A stretch of DNA of 64,000 nucleotides from Fragum whitleyi (taxonomy: Eukaryota; Mollusca; Bivalvia; Cardiida; Cardiidae). Below the pieces are notes generated by a model, which worked only from the letters and a program-made list of their open reading frames with translations, searched no databases and had not been told where the DNA came from. The position numbers and the translations under genes are program-made. Below are positions 1 through 23,126 of the stretch, piece after piece (the first letter of the stretch is position 1; each line of letters begins with the position of its first letter). The stretch spans positions 29,773,056-29,837,055 of the forward strand of contig OX411556.1 of NCBI GenBank assembly GCA_948146395.1, in the 5' to 3' direction.

Positions 1-1133
1 ATACCATTGTATCTGACTAAATGTCATATTTTACTTCTGTTGTTTAAACAACTTTTGACAACAAACCAATCCTTTATCAAAAGACACTATTTTAGACTGG
101 CCTAAACTGATAGAGAATTGCAGCAAATGATTGAAAAGTCTATATTAAGAATAAGAAGCAAGCCATTCATGCTTAAGAGTTTCAAAATTCAGGTTTAAAA
201 TGGCTTTGAATGATAAAATTGAATAATGTACCAGACTCTTGAATTATTTTACCTAAGAGATTTTCTGATTTAAGGAATTTTACTTTCAGTATAACTATAA
301 AAGGTATTCTTTGGGAACTTTCCATCTTGACATCATTTCAAATAATTATATTTTGATCTGTTGAATTTTATCTCACAAAACACAAAATTTATGCTTATAG
401 TAATAAATGATATTTAAATGTGCAGCACCACTTTGGGATGTTTCTCTGGTCACAGTTTATGTCCTATCCTCATTAAACTTTATCAACATTTATCAAGAAT
501 GCACCATACTGCAAAAGAGAATGTTTCATTGGTAAATATGGGAAAATAGAGCCTCTTGAAAGATTTTTTTGTAACATTAGACACTATATAAGGACCACAG
601 CTTTGGCCAAAATCTTGTGACACTTAATTAGAAACTGTAACTTTGGTCAGAAAGATAACAAATTGCAAAATGGGAATAATCCATGGAACCATTGAAAAGG
701 GGGCCAATCATGCTGAAATTCATAACGATTTCTTATTTTCACTTTAGGGGAACACAGCTTTTGGCCAAAGCTTAAAATAAGGTTAAACTCTTATGAAAAT
801 GGAGACTTTCAATTGGAAAATATACAAGATTCGGCAATTCCCTATGCAAAACTGAAAGATTTAGATTGGCCTATTTGTTCTAAAATAGAAAAACTGTGAG
901 TGTTTCCTTTCTTTCAATGTAAAAAATGTCAACTACAACACAGGCTTTGGTTTCAAGTTTGATTTCATGGGCTAAGGATCATGTTATTCCAAATATTAAA
1001 GTTTTAAGCAAGTTTTAGAGGTCTAAGCATGTAAAAAACAGGCCACAATTTTAACTCAAAGATTTTAAAACTTTGTCGAGATGTCTATGCACATAACATT
1101 ATATCTTGTGACAAGATGAAAATCAAGTTAAAA
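1..1133. other. AT-rich stretch, no gene recognised
   Basis: I see no convincing exon, RNA gene or named repeat here. There are loosely repeated phrases around 'tttggccaaa' and 'gtcaaatctc' that suggest old degenerate repeats. The 5' exons of the SMARCD gene, which should lie upstream of 11724, were looked for (the KRKLRIF and SWELRVEGRL family motifs) and not found here. Confidence 0.4.
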
Positions 1134-1138
1134 AACTT

Positions 1139-1237
1139 TGTCATGGGGTCAAATCTCAAAAAGTCACTTAATGTCATAGGGTCAAATCTCAAAAAGTCGA
1201 TTAATGTCATGGGGTCAAATCTCAAAAAGTCACTTAA
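1139..1237. repeat. 33-bp tandem repeat, 3 copies
   Basis: Three consecutive near-identical 33-bp units, each beginning TGTCATRGGGTC and containing AAATCTCAAAAAGTC, start at about 1139, 1172 and 1205. They differ at one or two bases, so the array is young. No coding role is visible. Confidence 0.9.
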
Positions 1238-1735
1238 GAGAGGCCACTTTTCATACTAAGATGACTAAAAACTTTACCAGGATATCATAATCAAGTTGAA
1301 CATAAATTCAAGTAACAGTCATATCTCGGCAAAACCTTGAACACTTGGGCCAAATTTTTGACTCGAAAAGTCCTGAAAATTGGTTGTTTATCAACATGAC
1401 ATTTTGACAAGTTTTAAGTTGGGTAAAGTGAAGGAAATTCAAAGGTAAACCTATGTCATTTTTCAAGTAATGAGAGTAGCTTTATACAAATTCATATCAT
1501 ACAGAGAGCATATGGTCATGATGACATTAAATTATAAATTTGCAGTCAACTCTGGATATTACAATCAATGTTCTTTGGAACAAGAAAAGAAAATGTATCC
1601 TTATATCCGGATTTCTTTCAAACAAAATCTTTTTTCCCTTTCATAGAGTTATGCAGTTCATTGGGATTAGTTATTACCAACATAATTGTATTCAACACAT
1701 TTTCTTGATTTAATAGGGTTTACTGTTTTCTAAAG

Positions 1736-1810
1736 AAATGACCAGTACGAACATCATTGCAAACATGCTCCTATCTGATCTCTCAAATATGCCTCAAGAT
1801 GAAATGGGAC
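1736..1810 (+). CDS. Possible orphan exon of unknown gene
   Basis: The stretch is preceded by a T-rich tract ending in AAAG and followed by a strong donor, GTAAGT, at 1811. Between them the frame from the ATG at 1738 is open for 24 codons (it begins MTSTNIIANML and ends PQDEMG) with a natural-looking composition. It does not match SMARCD, HSPBAP1 or ankyrin sequence. It may be an exon of another gene, a first coding exon, or chance. No partner exon was identified on either side. Confidence 0.2.
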
Positions 1811-1949
1811 GTAAGTTTTATAAACAAGAGGGCAATAATGGGTTCCATCTGCTCACATGATTTTTATTGAACCAGTGGATGTCATCCAAGTAACACTCTG
1901 ACAACTTTCATTTAAATTGCCTAGTTGTTAAAGAGATGTTATTTGAAAT

Positions 1950-3050
1950 GTGGCAAGCATTATTTAATAGCATCATCATTCTAAGGAACATTATGGCAAA
2001 GTTTTATTGAAAAATTGTGCAAAAGGGTCACCCAAGGAACTTTCTGGCACAATTTCAATGGAATAGGTCCAGGAGATGTTCAAGGATTTAATAGTAAAAA
2101 ATGGCCACACCCACCATGCCAATATTCATGGGCCAATCAAAATATAGCAAACAATTTTTTGAAAGGTCATCCAAGTTTAATTACAATTGGTCTTGTTGAA
2201 TAGCAAAACATATCATTCAAAGATTTCTAAGTAAAAATGCTCTGACTTACAACGTCCAAATTCATAGGTCAATCAAATAAAATGTACAGTTTTTGGAAAG
2301 GTTCATCCAAGGACCATTCTCGCTAAGTTTTATTATACCCTTTAAAACGTTTTTGGGGGAGGGTGGGTATATAAGAGTCACCTTGTTGGTTGGTCCATCT
2401 GTCATTTCGTCTGTAGGTTTTTGTGGCAGCTCAATTTCTCAGCAACTAATGGGCGGATTTCATTATCAAGCAGAGATATGCAAATGAACTTTGGTTACAA
2501 TCCACCCACTTTTGACAGAAACTTTTGATGGAAAATGGCTTTTTATTATTGACAAGCACTTGAGTTGGGTATTAGTCTGCTTTGCAACAGTCTTGTTGGA
2601 ATTGATCTAGTGGTACATGTCATTCAAAGATTTCAAGGTCAAAAATGCCCAGTCCTACTAGCCCATGTTTATGGGCCAATCAAAATTTTGCAAACAAGGG
2701 TAAATTTGGGAAAAGGTCATCCACGAAACATTCTGGCCAAGTTTCATTGGTCCAGTGATTTAGGAGGAGATGTCAAGTTTCAAGTGAATGCCTTCAGTAG
2801 AACCAGAGATATCCATATGTCAAAGTTTTCGCACAAGGACAATGAAGACAACAGCGACAACACGAAGGCTATAGCGATACCTTGGGTTTTCTCCAAAAAC
2901 AGACGAGTTAAAAAATGCCCAGCTGTTGTCACATGTATATTTATGGACCAAACAGATTTTGTAAACAGTTTTTGAAAACAGTCACTAAAGAAAGGTTATT
3001 GCAAAGTTTCATTTAAATTGGCTCAATGGTTTCAGAGAAGAATTTTAAAT
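1950..3050 (-). repeat. Degenerate minisatellite element core (family B-like)
   Basis: Repeated phrases equal the reverse complement of the family B core seen at 52796-53614: 'gggccaatcaaaat', 'ggtcatccaag', 'atttcaatgg' and 'gccacacccaccatgcc'. A family D-like head with GGGGGAGGGTGGGTATATA begins near 2340 inside it. The open frames here are by-products of the repeat. The whole block is old and mosaic. Confidence 0.6.
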
Positions 3051-3290
3051 TGATGACACAAGTTGTCACACTGCCAACTCAAAGGCATACAACTATACAG
3101 ATCACTGCTGATGAAAATAGCAAGATCTCAACTTTTGATCCAAAACAGCAGTCTAAACTTTAAGAGACAAAACTTAAGTTTCCAATTACATACTGCCTCA
3201 GTCAAAACCACTAGAATGCATCTTTACTGGCCACATTGTCATAATTCAAACATGGGTTGCTACCTAACTTCAGAGTTGTGAAGTATGAGA

Positions 3291-3815
3291 TCATGCAAGA
3301 CATCACTTATTAAAAGAGTTGATGACTTTGTAAAAAAATGAACTCTATTTCGTGATTTCTTAAAAGTTTTCACTAATAAAGTATTAAGTACATGTTTCCC
3401 ATTATCTTCTTATCCATACACTAAATAAACTCAAAGATAGAAAAAAACACATAACTGTAGCATTCCATTTCATTAAAGAATCTGAATTAGATCTACATTC
3501 AAAATATTCAAAAGCTAATTGTGTAGTTTTAGAGATAGACTCAGGGGAAGGATGGGGTGAAATGTAGCTTCACAGAAGTCACAATAGTAGAATGTCAAGA
3601 AGTAAAAAAAGCAGTCACCACAAAACTAGTAGAATCAGTCTTAGTTTCCAAGTTGAATAGGACCAGTGTAAGGAAGAAGAAAAAGATAAGTGTATGATTT
3701 GAATTGGCAATATATACCACATATTTGGGGCCAGAATAATAAATTCCTAAAAAAAATCCTAAAATTGTATTGTAATGCCACCAAGATAATGCACATTTGC
3801 TTCTGGTATTATATA
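3291..3815. other. No gene or clear repeat seen
   Basis: AT-rich sequence between the family B-like core and the family E element. I could not support any feature in it. Confidence 0.4.
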
Positions 3816-3821
3816 TTTTTA

Positions 3822-4009
3822 TAATAAAAAATATAGGGAGATAGGGAGGCATCATAAATTTGACTTGTCCGTCCGTCCGTCTGTCCGTCCGTCTGTCCGT
3901 CCGTCCGTCCGTCCGTCCGTCATTCCGTCCAAAAACTTTAACATTGGCCATAACTTCTAAATCAAAGCGGTGTCGGGGGCATTGTCATCTTACAGTGACA
4001 GCTCTTGTT
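3822..4009 (+). repeat. Family E element
   Basis: The element starts near 'atagggagataggga', carries a pure CCGT/CTGT tract at about 3868-3928, then a short unique core ('cataacttctaaatcaaagc'), and ends GACAGCTCTTGTT. An inverted second copy lies at 24218-24376. Architecture matches the other GTCC-bearing families in the window. The apparent protein on the minus strand across the tract is an artefact of the microsatellite. Confidence 0.85.
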
Positions 4010-4478
4010 AGTTAACTAATATGCTCTCTCAGAAGAACATTTATTCACTCAAGTCCGAGAGGATTATTATATTTCTTTAGTAGATTTATATATGGTTTGA
4101 TATACATGATCATTTGACCAAATGCATTTGGCTTCTTGTATGTTGTATCATTATAATAGACGGTAGAAAATCCCAACTGCCTGATTATTTCTTTCAAGTA
4201 TCACATGTTGAATATCCTCTACAGTGCAGCATAAAATTGAAGTTCTATATAACATTAATATGAAGACATGCATGTAGCCAGAGGTCCTGATTAACTGTTA
4301 CAAGAAATAGAGATTGCTGAAAGTAGAATGTAATGAGATGACATCATGTTAATCAACTGTGATGTCACTATAAAAGTGTCAACTAGTTATCTATCTAAAG
4401 GTCATCTTTTTTATGTAGGAAGAGCAGTAAAAAAGTTTTGCAAGTAAATATTAGGATAACTTTATTGAAAATAACACC

Positions 4479-4757
4479 ACAATACTATGGTATATACAGT
4501 TACTATAGTATTGCAATTTAGTATTGTGCTTCCAGAGTTGAAATTTGAACGCAATACTATAGTAAGTGCAGTTACTATAGTATTGCAATTAGACAAATCA
4601 TAACTTGCAGATACTATAATATTGTACTAAGCCTGTAAAACTTTTATTTATTAACTCAAAGCTTAAAGATTTTTTTGGTAGATGCAGATGGAATATATAG
4701 ATAGATTTATGCAAAAAAGTGGATTTCACAAAAAATGTCAGTTACTATAGTATTGCG
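4479..4757. repeat. Iterated ACTATAGTA palindrome element
   Basis: The motif CAGTTACTATAGTATTGC or its inverse (GCAATACTATAGTA) recurs about six times within 280 bp, at roughly 4480, 4496, 4552, 4570, 4611 and 4740, in both orientations. The outermost copies are in opposite orientation, as expected of a fold-back element. No coding content. Confidence 0.75.
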
Positions 4758-4929
4758 CTGAACCCTCGATATGTAAAAATGTGGATAAAAGGCTAGAATT
4801 ACCAAATACCAAAGATTTACTAAGACCAAAAAGTGGAGATTAAAGCAAAGGTGATTCATGCATAAAAATAATTAAGTACGGTGTAGTAGTGAGATTGTGC
4901 AGCCATATGGCAATGTATAGGGTACAGTT

Positions 4930-5148
4930 CACCCCCTCCCCCCCACCCCCACCCCTATTATTCCGCCTACAACAAAGTAAGGGGGGGGAATTTATACTTG
5001 AATCAGTTTGGCTGTCTGTTTGTGTTATAATTTTGTGTCCTCATCTCCTCTTAGACTATTATTACTAGTTACAGCTTTAAATTTATACACAATGTGTATC
5101 TGCATAATGAAGTTGTGCACCTGCAGTTTTGAAGCTCCAAATGAAAGC
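4930..5148 (+). repeat. Family D fragment with C-run/G-run hairpin
   Basis: A CCCCCTCCCCCCCCACCC run is followed about 40 bp later by GGGGGGGG, forming the family D type of 5' hairpin. Then come 'ggctgtctgtttgtg' and the same core phrases ('acagctttaaatttatacacaatg', 'gcacctgcagttttgaag') found at 45420-45490 in a longer family D copy. The 3' part is missing. Confidence 0.65.
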
Positions 5149-5283
5149 CATATGTTGTTGGTACTCGTTTGAATTGTCTCAATGAGACAATTCAAATAAG
5201 TACCCTCAAAATAGTGTTTGTGCAGGGACTAGTGAAATATTTAATTTCAAAATTCAAAATAACCCCTCTATCTGTAGCTCTGA
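5149..5283. mobile_element. Fold-back element (GTACTC..GAGTAC family)
   Basis: Its centre is an inverted repeat: 'gtactcgtttgaattgtctca' pairs with 'tgagacaattcaaataagta'. The right end is 'cccctctatctgtagctct'. A related copy at 15569-15768 has both ends. It is non-autonomous with no protein. Confidence 0.7.
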
Positions 5284-5317
5284 GGTGACGTCAATCTCCT
5301 GTCATGACGTCTCCAGC

Positions 5318-5440
5318 CCTGCATTCAGGATGACAAAAGGTGCAAACTGTTTGCAAATTATACCTAGCTTTGCACATTCATTTGTGTGCAAAGCTAGGTA
5401 TAATTTGCAAACAATTTTCAGCATCAGTATAATCTTGACT
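5318..5440. mobile_element. Fold-back element with long near-perfect palindrome
   Basis: The arms GTTTGCAAATTATACCTAGC and GCTAGGTATAATTTGCAAAC flank a loop centred on GCACATTCATTTGTGTGC at about 5375. Relatives at 23335-23465 and 56300-56415 share the outer phrase 'gcattcaggaynacaaaa..tgcaaac'. Together these define a short fold-back family. Confidence 0.85.
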
Positions 5441-5554
5441 CTGAAATAGTGATTTAACCCTTTATAACCTGAATTAAAACCACTGTATAAATACAATAAA
5501 ATCAAAATACTGAAAAGGAATGGATGCAATCATTATAAATCAGTATTTGCTTTG

Positions 5555-6758
5555 TTAGCTCACCTGAGCACAAAGTGCTCAAGGTGAACTATTGTGATCA
5601 CTCAACGTCCGTCGTCTGTCCATCGTCCGTCCATCCGTCTGTCCGTCCGTCAACAATTTCTTCTCCTCCTAAACCACTGGGCCAATCAAGCTGAAACTTG
5701 GCAGGGATGCTCCTTGGGTGAAGCTCTTCAAAAGTTGTTAAAAGAATTTAAATCTATAAATAACTTTAGTTGCCATGGCAACAGAAATGCTGAAAATCAC
5801 GAAAATCTAGAAAAAATTCATCTCCTCCTAAATCACTAGGCCAATTAAGCTGAAACTTGGAAGAGATGTTCCTTGGCTGAAGCTCTTTAAAAGTTTTCAA
5901 TTTCACCGAAAAACTCTGGTTTCCATGGTAACGGAAAGGTTGAAAAATGGCAGAAAATGGCTGAAAATCTTTGAAAAAATTCTTCTCCTCCTAAACCACT
6001 AGGCCAATCAAGCTAAAACTTGGCAGAGATATACCTTAAGTGAAGTTCTTCAAAAGTTGTTAAAATAATTTAATTTCATCAAAAACTCTGGTTTCCATGG
6101 TAACGGAAAGGTTGAAAAATAGCCGAAAATGGCTGAAAATCTTTGAAAAAATTCTTCTCCTCCCAAACCACTAGGCCAATCAAGCTGAAACTTGGCAGGG
6201 ATGTTTCTTCCGTGAAGTTCTTCAATAGTTGTTGAAAAAATTTAATTTCAACAAAAACTCTGGTTTGCATGGTAACAGAAAGGCTGAAAAATGGACGCAA
6301 TTTGCTGAAAAATCTTAGAAAAACTTCTTCTCTTCCTAAACCACTGGGCTAATTAAGCTGAAACATGGTAGGGATGTTCTTTTGGTGAAGCTCTACCAAA
6401 ATTGTAAAAATAATTGTATCCAATTAAAATCTTTTGTTTACATGGTATTGGAAATGTTAAAATATTGCCAAAAATATCAGAGAAGGTTAATCTTTGCCTT
6501 AACTATTTGACATATCTTAAACATGGCAGGGTTATTCTTAAGGTTCAGGTCTACTGAACTTGAATTCAATTCCATCATAGATAACTTTGTTTGCATTTAA
6601 AAAGAAAATCAAATTGCAGTAGGAGGAAAATTAAAGTCTGTTTCTTTTAAATCCACCCTAAATGTACATCAGACAAATTTTTGTATTTATAACATTGTTG
6701 ACAAGTTATGAGTTGACTTACTCAGGTGAGCGATATAGGACCATCATGGTCCTCTTGT
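5555..6758 (+). mobile_element. Family A minisatellite element, copy 1
   Basis: It begins TTAGCTCACCTGAGCACAAAG with a self-complementary head (CTCACCTGAGC..GTGCTCAAGGTGA). A CGTCCGTC/CCATCCGTCTGTCC tract follows, then about five units of roughly 120-150 bp built round 'cctaaaccactgggccaatc' and 'ggtttccatggtaacgg'. It ends GGTGAGCGA..GGTCCTCTTGT. It abuts family B at 6774. No transposase is encoded; it resembles non-autonomous Helentron-associated repeats of bivalves (inference). Confidence 0.85.
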
Positions 6759-6773
6759 ATTTTGTTTTGTTTT

Positions 6774-7796
6774 TAGCTCCACTGGCTGAAAGCCACTGGG
6801 GCTATTGTCATGGCGTTGTGTCCGTCGTGCGTCCGTCCGTCCGTGCGTCCGGTCGTAAACTTTTTCTTTAAAAATCTTCTCCTCAGAAACTACTGGATGG
6901 ATTTCAACCAAACTTCACAGGAATGATCCTTGGGTGACCCTCTTTCAAAGTTGTTCAAGAAATTTTGATCCAATGAAAAACATGGATTTAATGGGCGTGG
7001 CTAATTTCCAAATATGGTAAAAAGTGACTTTTCTCAGGATCTAATTGATGGATACCAATAAAATTTTACATGACTGATCCTTGGGTGACCCTTAATCAGT
7101 CTACCAAAAATTATTTTGATCAGATGAAAAATATGCATTTTATGGGCGGAGGTCATTTCTCTATATGTTATATAGTGGAAACTTTGAAAATCATTTTCTC
7201 TGAAACTAATTGATAGATATCAACCAAATTTTACATGATTGATCCTTGGGTGACCCTTTATCACTCTACCAAAAATTATTGTGATTGAATGAAAACTGTG
7301 TATTTTATTGGCGGAGGTCATTTCTCTATTTGTTATATAGTGGAAACTTTGAAAATCATTTTCTCAGAATGTAAGTGATGGAAATCAACCAAATTTCACA
7401 GGAATGATCCTTGAGTGATTCTTTATCAGTCTATTAAAAATTTATGTGCTCGGATGAAAAATATGTATTTTATGGGCGGAGGTCATTTCTCTCTATGTTA
7501 TATATTGGAAACTTTGAAAATCATTTTCTCAGAATGTAGTTGATGGATATCAATCAAACTTCATTAGTATCATCCTTGGGTGACCCATTATCATGCAGCC
7601 AAAAATTATCGTGATCGGATGAAAATTATGTCTTTTATTGGCGGAGGTCATTTCTCTATATGTTATAATAGTGGAAACTTTGAAAATCATTTCAACATAA
7701 ATAGAACCCAAAATATCTAATAAATCTAGTCAAAACTTTGATTACAAGAATTTCAAGCCTGTGGAGCGACTCATGGCTTTCTAGTTTAGCTCACCT
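6774..7796 (+). mobile_element. Family B minisatellite element, copy 1
   Basis: The head TAGCTCCACTGGCTGAAAGC pairs with CCACTGGGGCT, followed by 'cgtcgtgcgtccgtccgtcc'. Five or so units of about 170 bp follow ('ccttgggtgacccttta', 'gggcggaggtcatttctcta'). The 3' end is GTGGAGCGAC..TTCTAGTT. The last bases overlap the start of the next family A element at 7797, so the two are joined without a spacer. Confidence 0.9.
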
Positions 7797-9428
7797 GAGC
7801 ACAAAGTGCTCAAGTGAGCTATTGTGATCACCTTTTGTCCAGCGTCAGTCGTCCGTCATCCATTGTCAGTCGTCCATGGTCCGTCAACAATTTCTTTCAA
7901 CGACATCTCCTCCTAAACTACTGGGCCAATTTACACCAAATTTTACAGAAATGTTCCCTAGGTGGTCCCCTTCCAAAATTGGTTAAAGAATTGAAATCTG
8001 TGAAAAACTCTGGTTGCTATGGCAACCAAAGTTGAAAATTTTGAAAAAAATCTTTAAAATTCTTCTTCTTTAGAACAAGCAGTCCTACAGCCTTGAAATT
8101 TGGCATTGATGATCAGCTCATAGACCTGAATAAAAATAGCTATGATCATATCTGTTGGGTCACCAGGTGCGGAGCACTTGGGGGGAGGGGGGAGTTCTTT
8201 GGGTTAATTTTGTAATCTTTAACCACCTTCTTCTTCTGAAAAAGAAGCCCTACAGCCTTCAAATTTAGCATGGAGGATCAGCTCATAGACCTTAATAAAA
8301 AAATAGCTAAAATCATATCTGTTAGGCCTCCAGGTGCAGAGCACCAGGGGGAGGGGGTAGTACTTTTGTGAAAAATTTTAACCTTCTTCTTCTGATGAAC
8401 CAGGAGCCTGACAGATTTTAATATTGGGATGGATGATTAGCATATGGACCTTTATAAAAATAGCTAAAATTATGACTGTAGATTCTGCAGGTACGGAGCA
8501 CCAGGGGGGAGAGGGTAGTACGTTTGTGAAAATTTTGTAATCTTTAACCTTCTTCTGATGATGAACCACATGCCCTACAGACTTGAAAATTGGCATGGAG
8601 GATCAGCTCATAGACCTTAATAAAAATAGGTAAAATCATGACTGTTATGGAAGGGGTAGTACTTTGTGAAAATTTTTTAACTTTAACCTTCATCTTCTAA
8701 TGAACCAGGAGCCATACAGACTTCAATATTGGCATGGATGATAAGCATATGGATCTAAAATAAAATAGCTAAAATAGGGCCACCATATGCGGAGCATTAG
8801 GGGGGAGGGGGTAGTACTTTGGAACAATTTTGAAATCTTTAACCTTATTCTTCTCCTGGATCAGGAACCCTACAGACTTGAAAATTGTCATGGGTGATCA
8901 ATATATTGACTTTCATAAAAATAGCTAAAATCATGACTGTAGGGTCACCAGGTGCTGAGTGTCTTTGGGAGGTGGTAGAACTTTGGATCATTTTTTAAAT
9001 TTTTAAACTTCTTCTAATGAACCAGGAGTCCTACAGACTTGAAAATTGGTATAGATGATCAGCATATGGACATGAATTGAATTTGCTAAAATCATGACTG
9101 TAGATTCACCAGGTGCAGAGCATCTTGGGGGAGGGGGGAGTGCTTTGTTGAGAATTTATATTTGACATGGATTGATCAACTCATTAAAGAAAACTTTAAA
9201 AGTCTCAGACTCAGCCTGTATATCTGGCATAGATTAGCTGATCACAGACCTTTTATGAAAAAAGCTTAAATAAATAATGACCAGGGGAGGAGCAGAATGG
9301 GGGGTGGATTATTTCAAATGTTATCTGATTGAATAAGTGAAAATCTCTTTTTCTGTGGTTGCATGGACATACCTAGGTAATGAACCTTTTTTCTCAGGTG
9401 AGCGACCCAGGGCCAACGTCCCTCTTGT
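7797..9428 (+). mobile_element. Family A minisatellite element, copy 2
   Basis: Same head as copy 1 (TAGCTCACCTGAGCACAAAG), a short CGTC tract, then about seven units of roughly 150-160 bp marked by 'aaccaggagcc', 'gacttgaaaattggcatgg' and 'caggtgcggagcaccagggg'. It ends CTCAGGTGAGCGACCC..CCCTCTTGTT. A closely related copy lies at 59153-61319. The core differs from copy 1, so family A heads and tails bracket different tandem cores. Confidence 0.9.
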
Positions 9429-9847
9429 TTAACATTTCTGGGTAGAGAAAGAAAATCTAGTGATACAGGTTACAATCAGACTGCATATAATATGCAGGCT
9501 AGTCTTAGTCGATACCGCCTACTAAAGCAGGAATAAGGCTTAATTGCTAAAGATTTGGGCCTTTCACATTTCATGCCCAGGTTTCACTATTATGGAGCTT
9601 TGCGTTTTGAACGTTGTGAGCCACAAACAGGCCACTGTATCTTGAGAGAAATATGCAGTAACAATGAAAAGATGCATGTCATTTAGCATGCAATGTATGG
9701 AAAGATAAGATTGCAGATTTGTGCAGTCTGATCTAAGTCTACAATGTCTGTCTACCAAAGCTTTGTTTACCATAGAAAAATGTTATGAACATCATGAGAA
9801 GGGCGCTGAAATACTGTTAAAAGTTGTGTTAAAACTGATTGGAGAAG

Positions 9848-9895
9848 GCTGTCTGTTCAAAGATGAGTGATTCAAACAAACAGAAAGAAATTTCT
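9848..9895 (+). pseudogene. Decayed copy of SMARCD exon (AVSSK exon), copy 1
   Basis: GCTGTCTGTTCAAAGATGAG and the following 28 bases match the start of the intact exon at 11724 with only a few changes. They then lose one base in the AAGAGAAAATTC segment, giving a stop. No acceptor of quality precedes it. A fold-back element begins right after it. It shows that a piece of this exon was duplicated about 1.9 kb upstream and decayed. Confidence 0.75.
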
Positions 9896-10142
9896 TAACC
9901 TCAGTCACCCTGAATAAAAAATTCTTGGCAAAATTCTCCTAAAATCAAAGTGCTCAAAGCACTGGAGGAACTACATGTGAATTGGTGTTCATATTGAAAA
10001 TTAAATTTTTAAGCTTTTCTGGTTTCAAAAACGGAAAGACAAATATTTTAGGCAAAGATCAGCCTGCACTATTGTGCAGGCTGATGTTTGTCTATAGCTC
10101 CTGCCAAAGCAGGAATATTCCAGGCTCAGCTAGACATGGGTT
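9896..10142. mobile_element. Fold-back element (TTAACCCTNGTCATGCT family)
   Basis: Its inner phrases 'gcctgcactattgtgcaggc' and 'tagctcctgccaaagcagga' are the inverse of those in 41593-41839, where the terminal repeats are clear. Here the left terminus is diverged and the right ends 'gacatgggttaa'. Fragments of the same family recur near 9470-9560 and 29100-29275. Confidence 0.65.
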
Positions 10143-10406
10143 AACTCTTAAAATTTAAGTGTTTTGGCTGAATATTATCAATAGTAAACCAAAAACTCAA
10201 AACATTTTGTTGTCTGTTGGTTGAGCGTCAGCCTCTTGACCCGAGTTCAATTTCATGGCGCAGCTATCGAACTTGGTTTTGTCAGGGCTCAAACATCAGG
10301 CCTGGGTACTGGTAAACTTTCCTGGAAGCAGACTTGAGAGGGGTTATTCTATATTGAAAGAACTTGAAACCCAATCATTCTACAATAAATAGGTTTAAAT
10401 AATGAT

Positions 10407-11045
10407 TTTAGCTCTGCTGTTTTCAAAGAAAACCCGAGGTATTATGATCACCTTGTCGTTGCTCATGTTGTTGTTGGTGTTGGCATAGGTGTTGATTTTG
10501 GTGTTGACGTGACAAACTTTGACCTTGAATGATAACTGATAGAGCCTTCATATTTTATATTTTTTATTGTTTAGGACAAGACCTTTCTGAAGATACCAAG
10601 TTCAAGGTCATCAGTCAAGGTTATTTTCAAGGTCAAATTTCTGAAAAAAAATTTAACCTTGGTCATACCTTTTGAATGATTAGGCATAGCGCCTTCACAT
10701 TTCACATAATCTTTGCTTGGGACAAGACCTTTCTGTAGGTACCAAGTTCAAGGTCATCACTCAAGGTCAAGGTCATTTTTCAAGGTCAAATTTGTTTAAA
10801 AAAATTTAACCTTGATCATAACTTTTGAATGGTAAGTCATTGAGCCTTCATATTTCACATGACCATTGTTTGGGACAAGACCTTTCTGTAGGTACTAAGT
10901 TCATGTTTATCAGTCAAGGTCATTTTTCAAGGTCAAATTTGTTTGAAAAACTTAACCTTGGTCATAACTTTTGAATGGTTAGTCAAAGAGCCTTCATATT
11001 TCACATGATCATTGCTTGGAACAAGACCTTTCTGTAGGTACCAAA
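10407..11045 (+). repeat. Family J minisatellite element, about 150-bp units
   Basis: The head TTTTAGCTCTGCTGTTTTCA pairs with 'gaaaacccgaggtat'. Four units of about 146-153 bp follow, keyed on 'gagccttcatatttcaca' at about 10541, 10690, 10843 and 10988. Each carries several copies of TCAAGGTCA. The 3' end is truncated. No CTTGTT end is seen. Confidence 0.8.
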
Positions 11046-11093
11046 GTTATATTCTTGCAATTGTGTAAAACCTCATGCAAGTAAACGTTTAAA

Positions 11094-11338
11094 GCCTGTG
11101 CATGACATTCTCCCATGTCGCCATTTCAAGAGGCTCTGTTGGAGAGACATCTTGCTGCCTAGATAACCCACATAGTGCAACAAGAAAATTTCTTGGGCAT
11201 TTGGAGATATATTTGAGACCTAATCTATCTACAGAGCATTTTCGCAAAGACTCTAGTTAGACTTTGCGGATGCACAGGCTGGTAAGAGGCTTAGCTGTGC
11301 GCACATGTCAGTTTGTTGGAAATGTCATGCACAGGCTC
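11094..11338. mobile_element. Fold-back element (GAGCCTGTGCNTGACATTTC), copy a
   Basis: The left end GCCTGTGCATGACATTC and right end GGAAATGTCATGCACAGGC are inverted repeats around a 245-bp body. Other copies: 11473-11698, 16461-16698, 32626-32854 and 39378-39617. This copy ends 29 nt before a decayed copy of a SMARCD exon. Confidence 0.85.
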
Positions 11339-11367
11339 ATTTGCATATCATGCTATAGTTCTTTCAG

Positions 11368-11418
11368 GCTGTCAGTTTAAAACATGAGCGAAGCTAGCAA
11401 ACAGAAAAGAAAGTCTTT
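11368..11418 (+). pseudogene. Decayed copy of SMARCD exon (AVSSK exon), copy 2
   Basis: After a usable-looking TTCTTTCAG comes GCTGTCAGTTTAAAACATGA and 'gcaaacagaaaagaaag', matching the exon at 11724. A substitution and an inserted base shift the frame, and the similarity fades at 'tttttgggtagcc', so the 3' half and donor are absent. The fold-back element in front of it matches the one in front of the intact exon, so exon head and element were duplicated together. Confidence 0.8.
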
Positions 11419-11472
11419 TTGGGTAGCCCACCAAAGATAGTGTCAAATTCAATGCAAGTCAACATATCCAAT

Positions 11473-23126
<11,654 letters not shown>

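Noticed and set aside
3595..3951. 118-codon minus-strand frame with a DGRTDRRTDRRTDG segment
   Set aside because: The repeat is the GTCC/CCGT microsatellite of the family E element read in frame.
5600..5655. CRISPR-like regular short repeats (GTCCGTCC tracts here and elsewhere)
   Set aside because: They are simple microsatellite tracts within eukaryotic mobile elements, with no spacers of constant length and no cas genes.
11368..11418. Alternative functional first exon of SMARCD
   Set aside because: The acceptor is fair, but the frame shifts within 20 bases and there is no donor at the equivalent place, so a decayed duplicate is the better reading.
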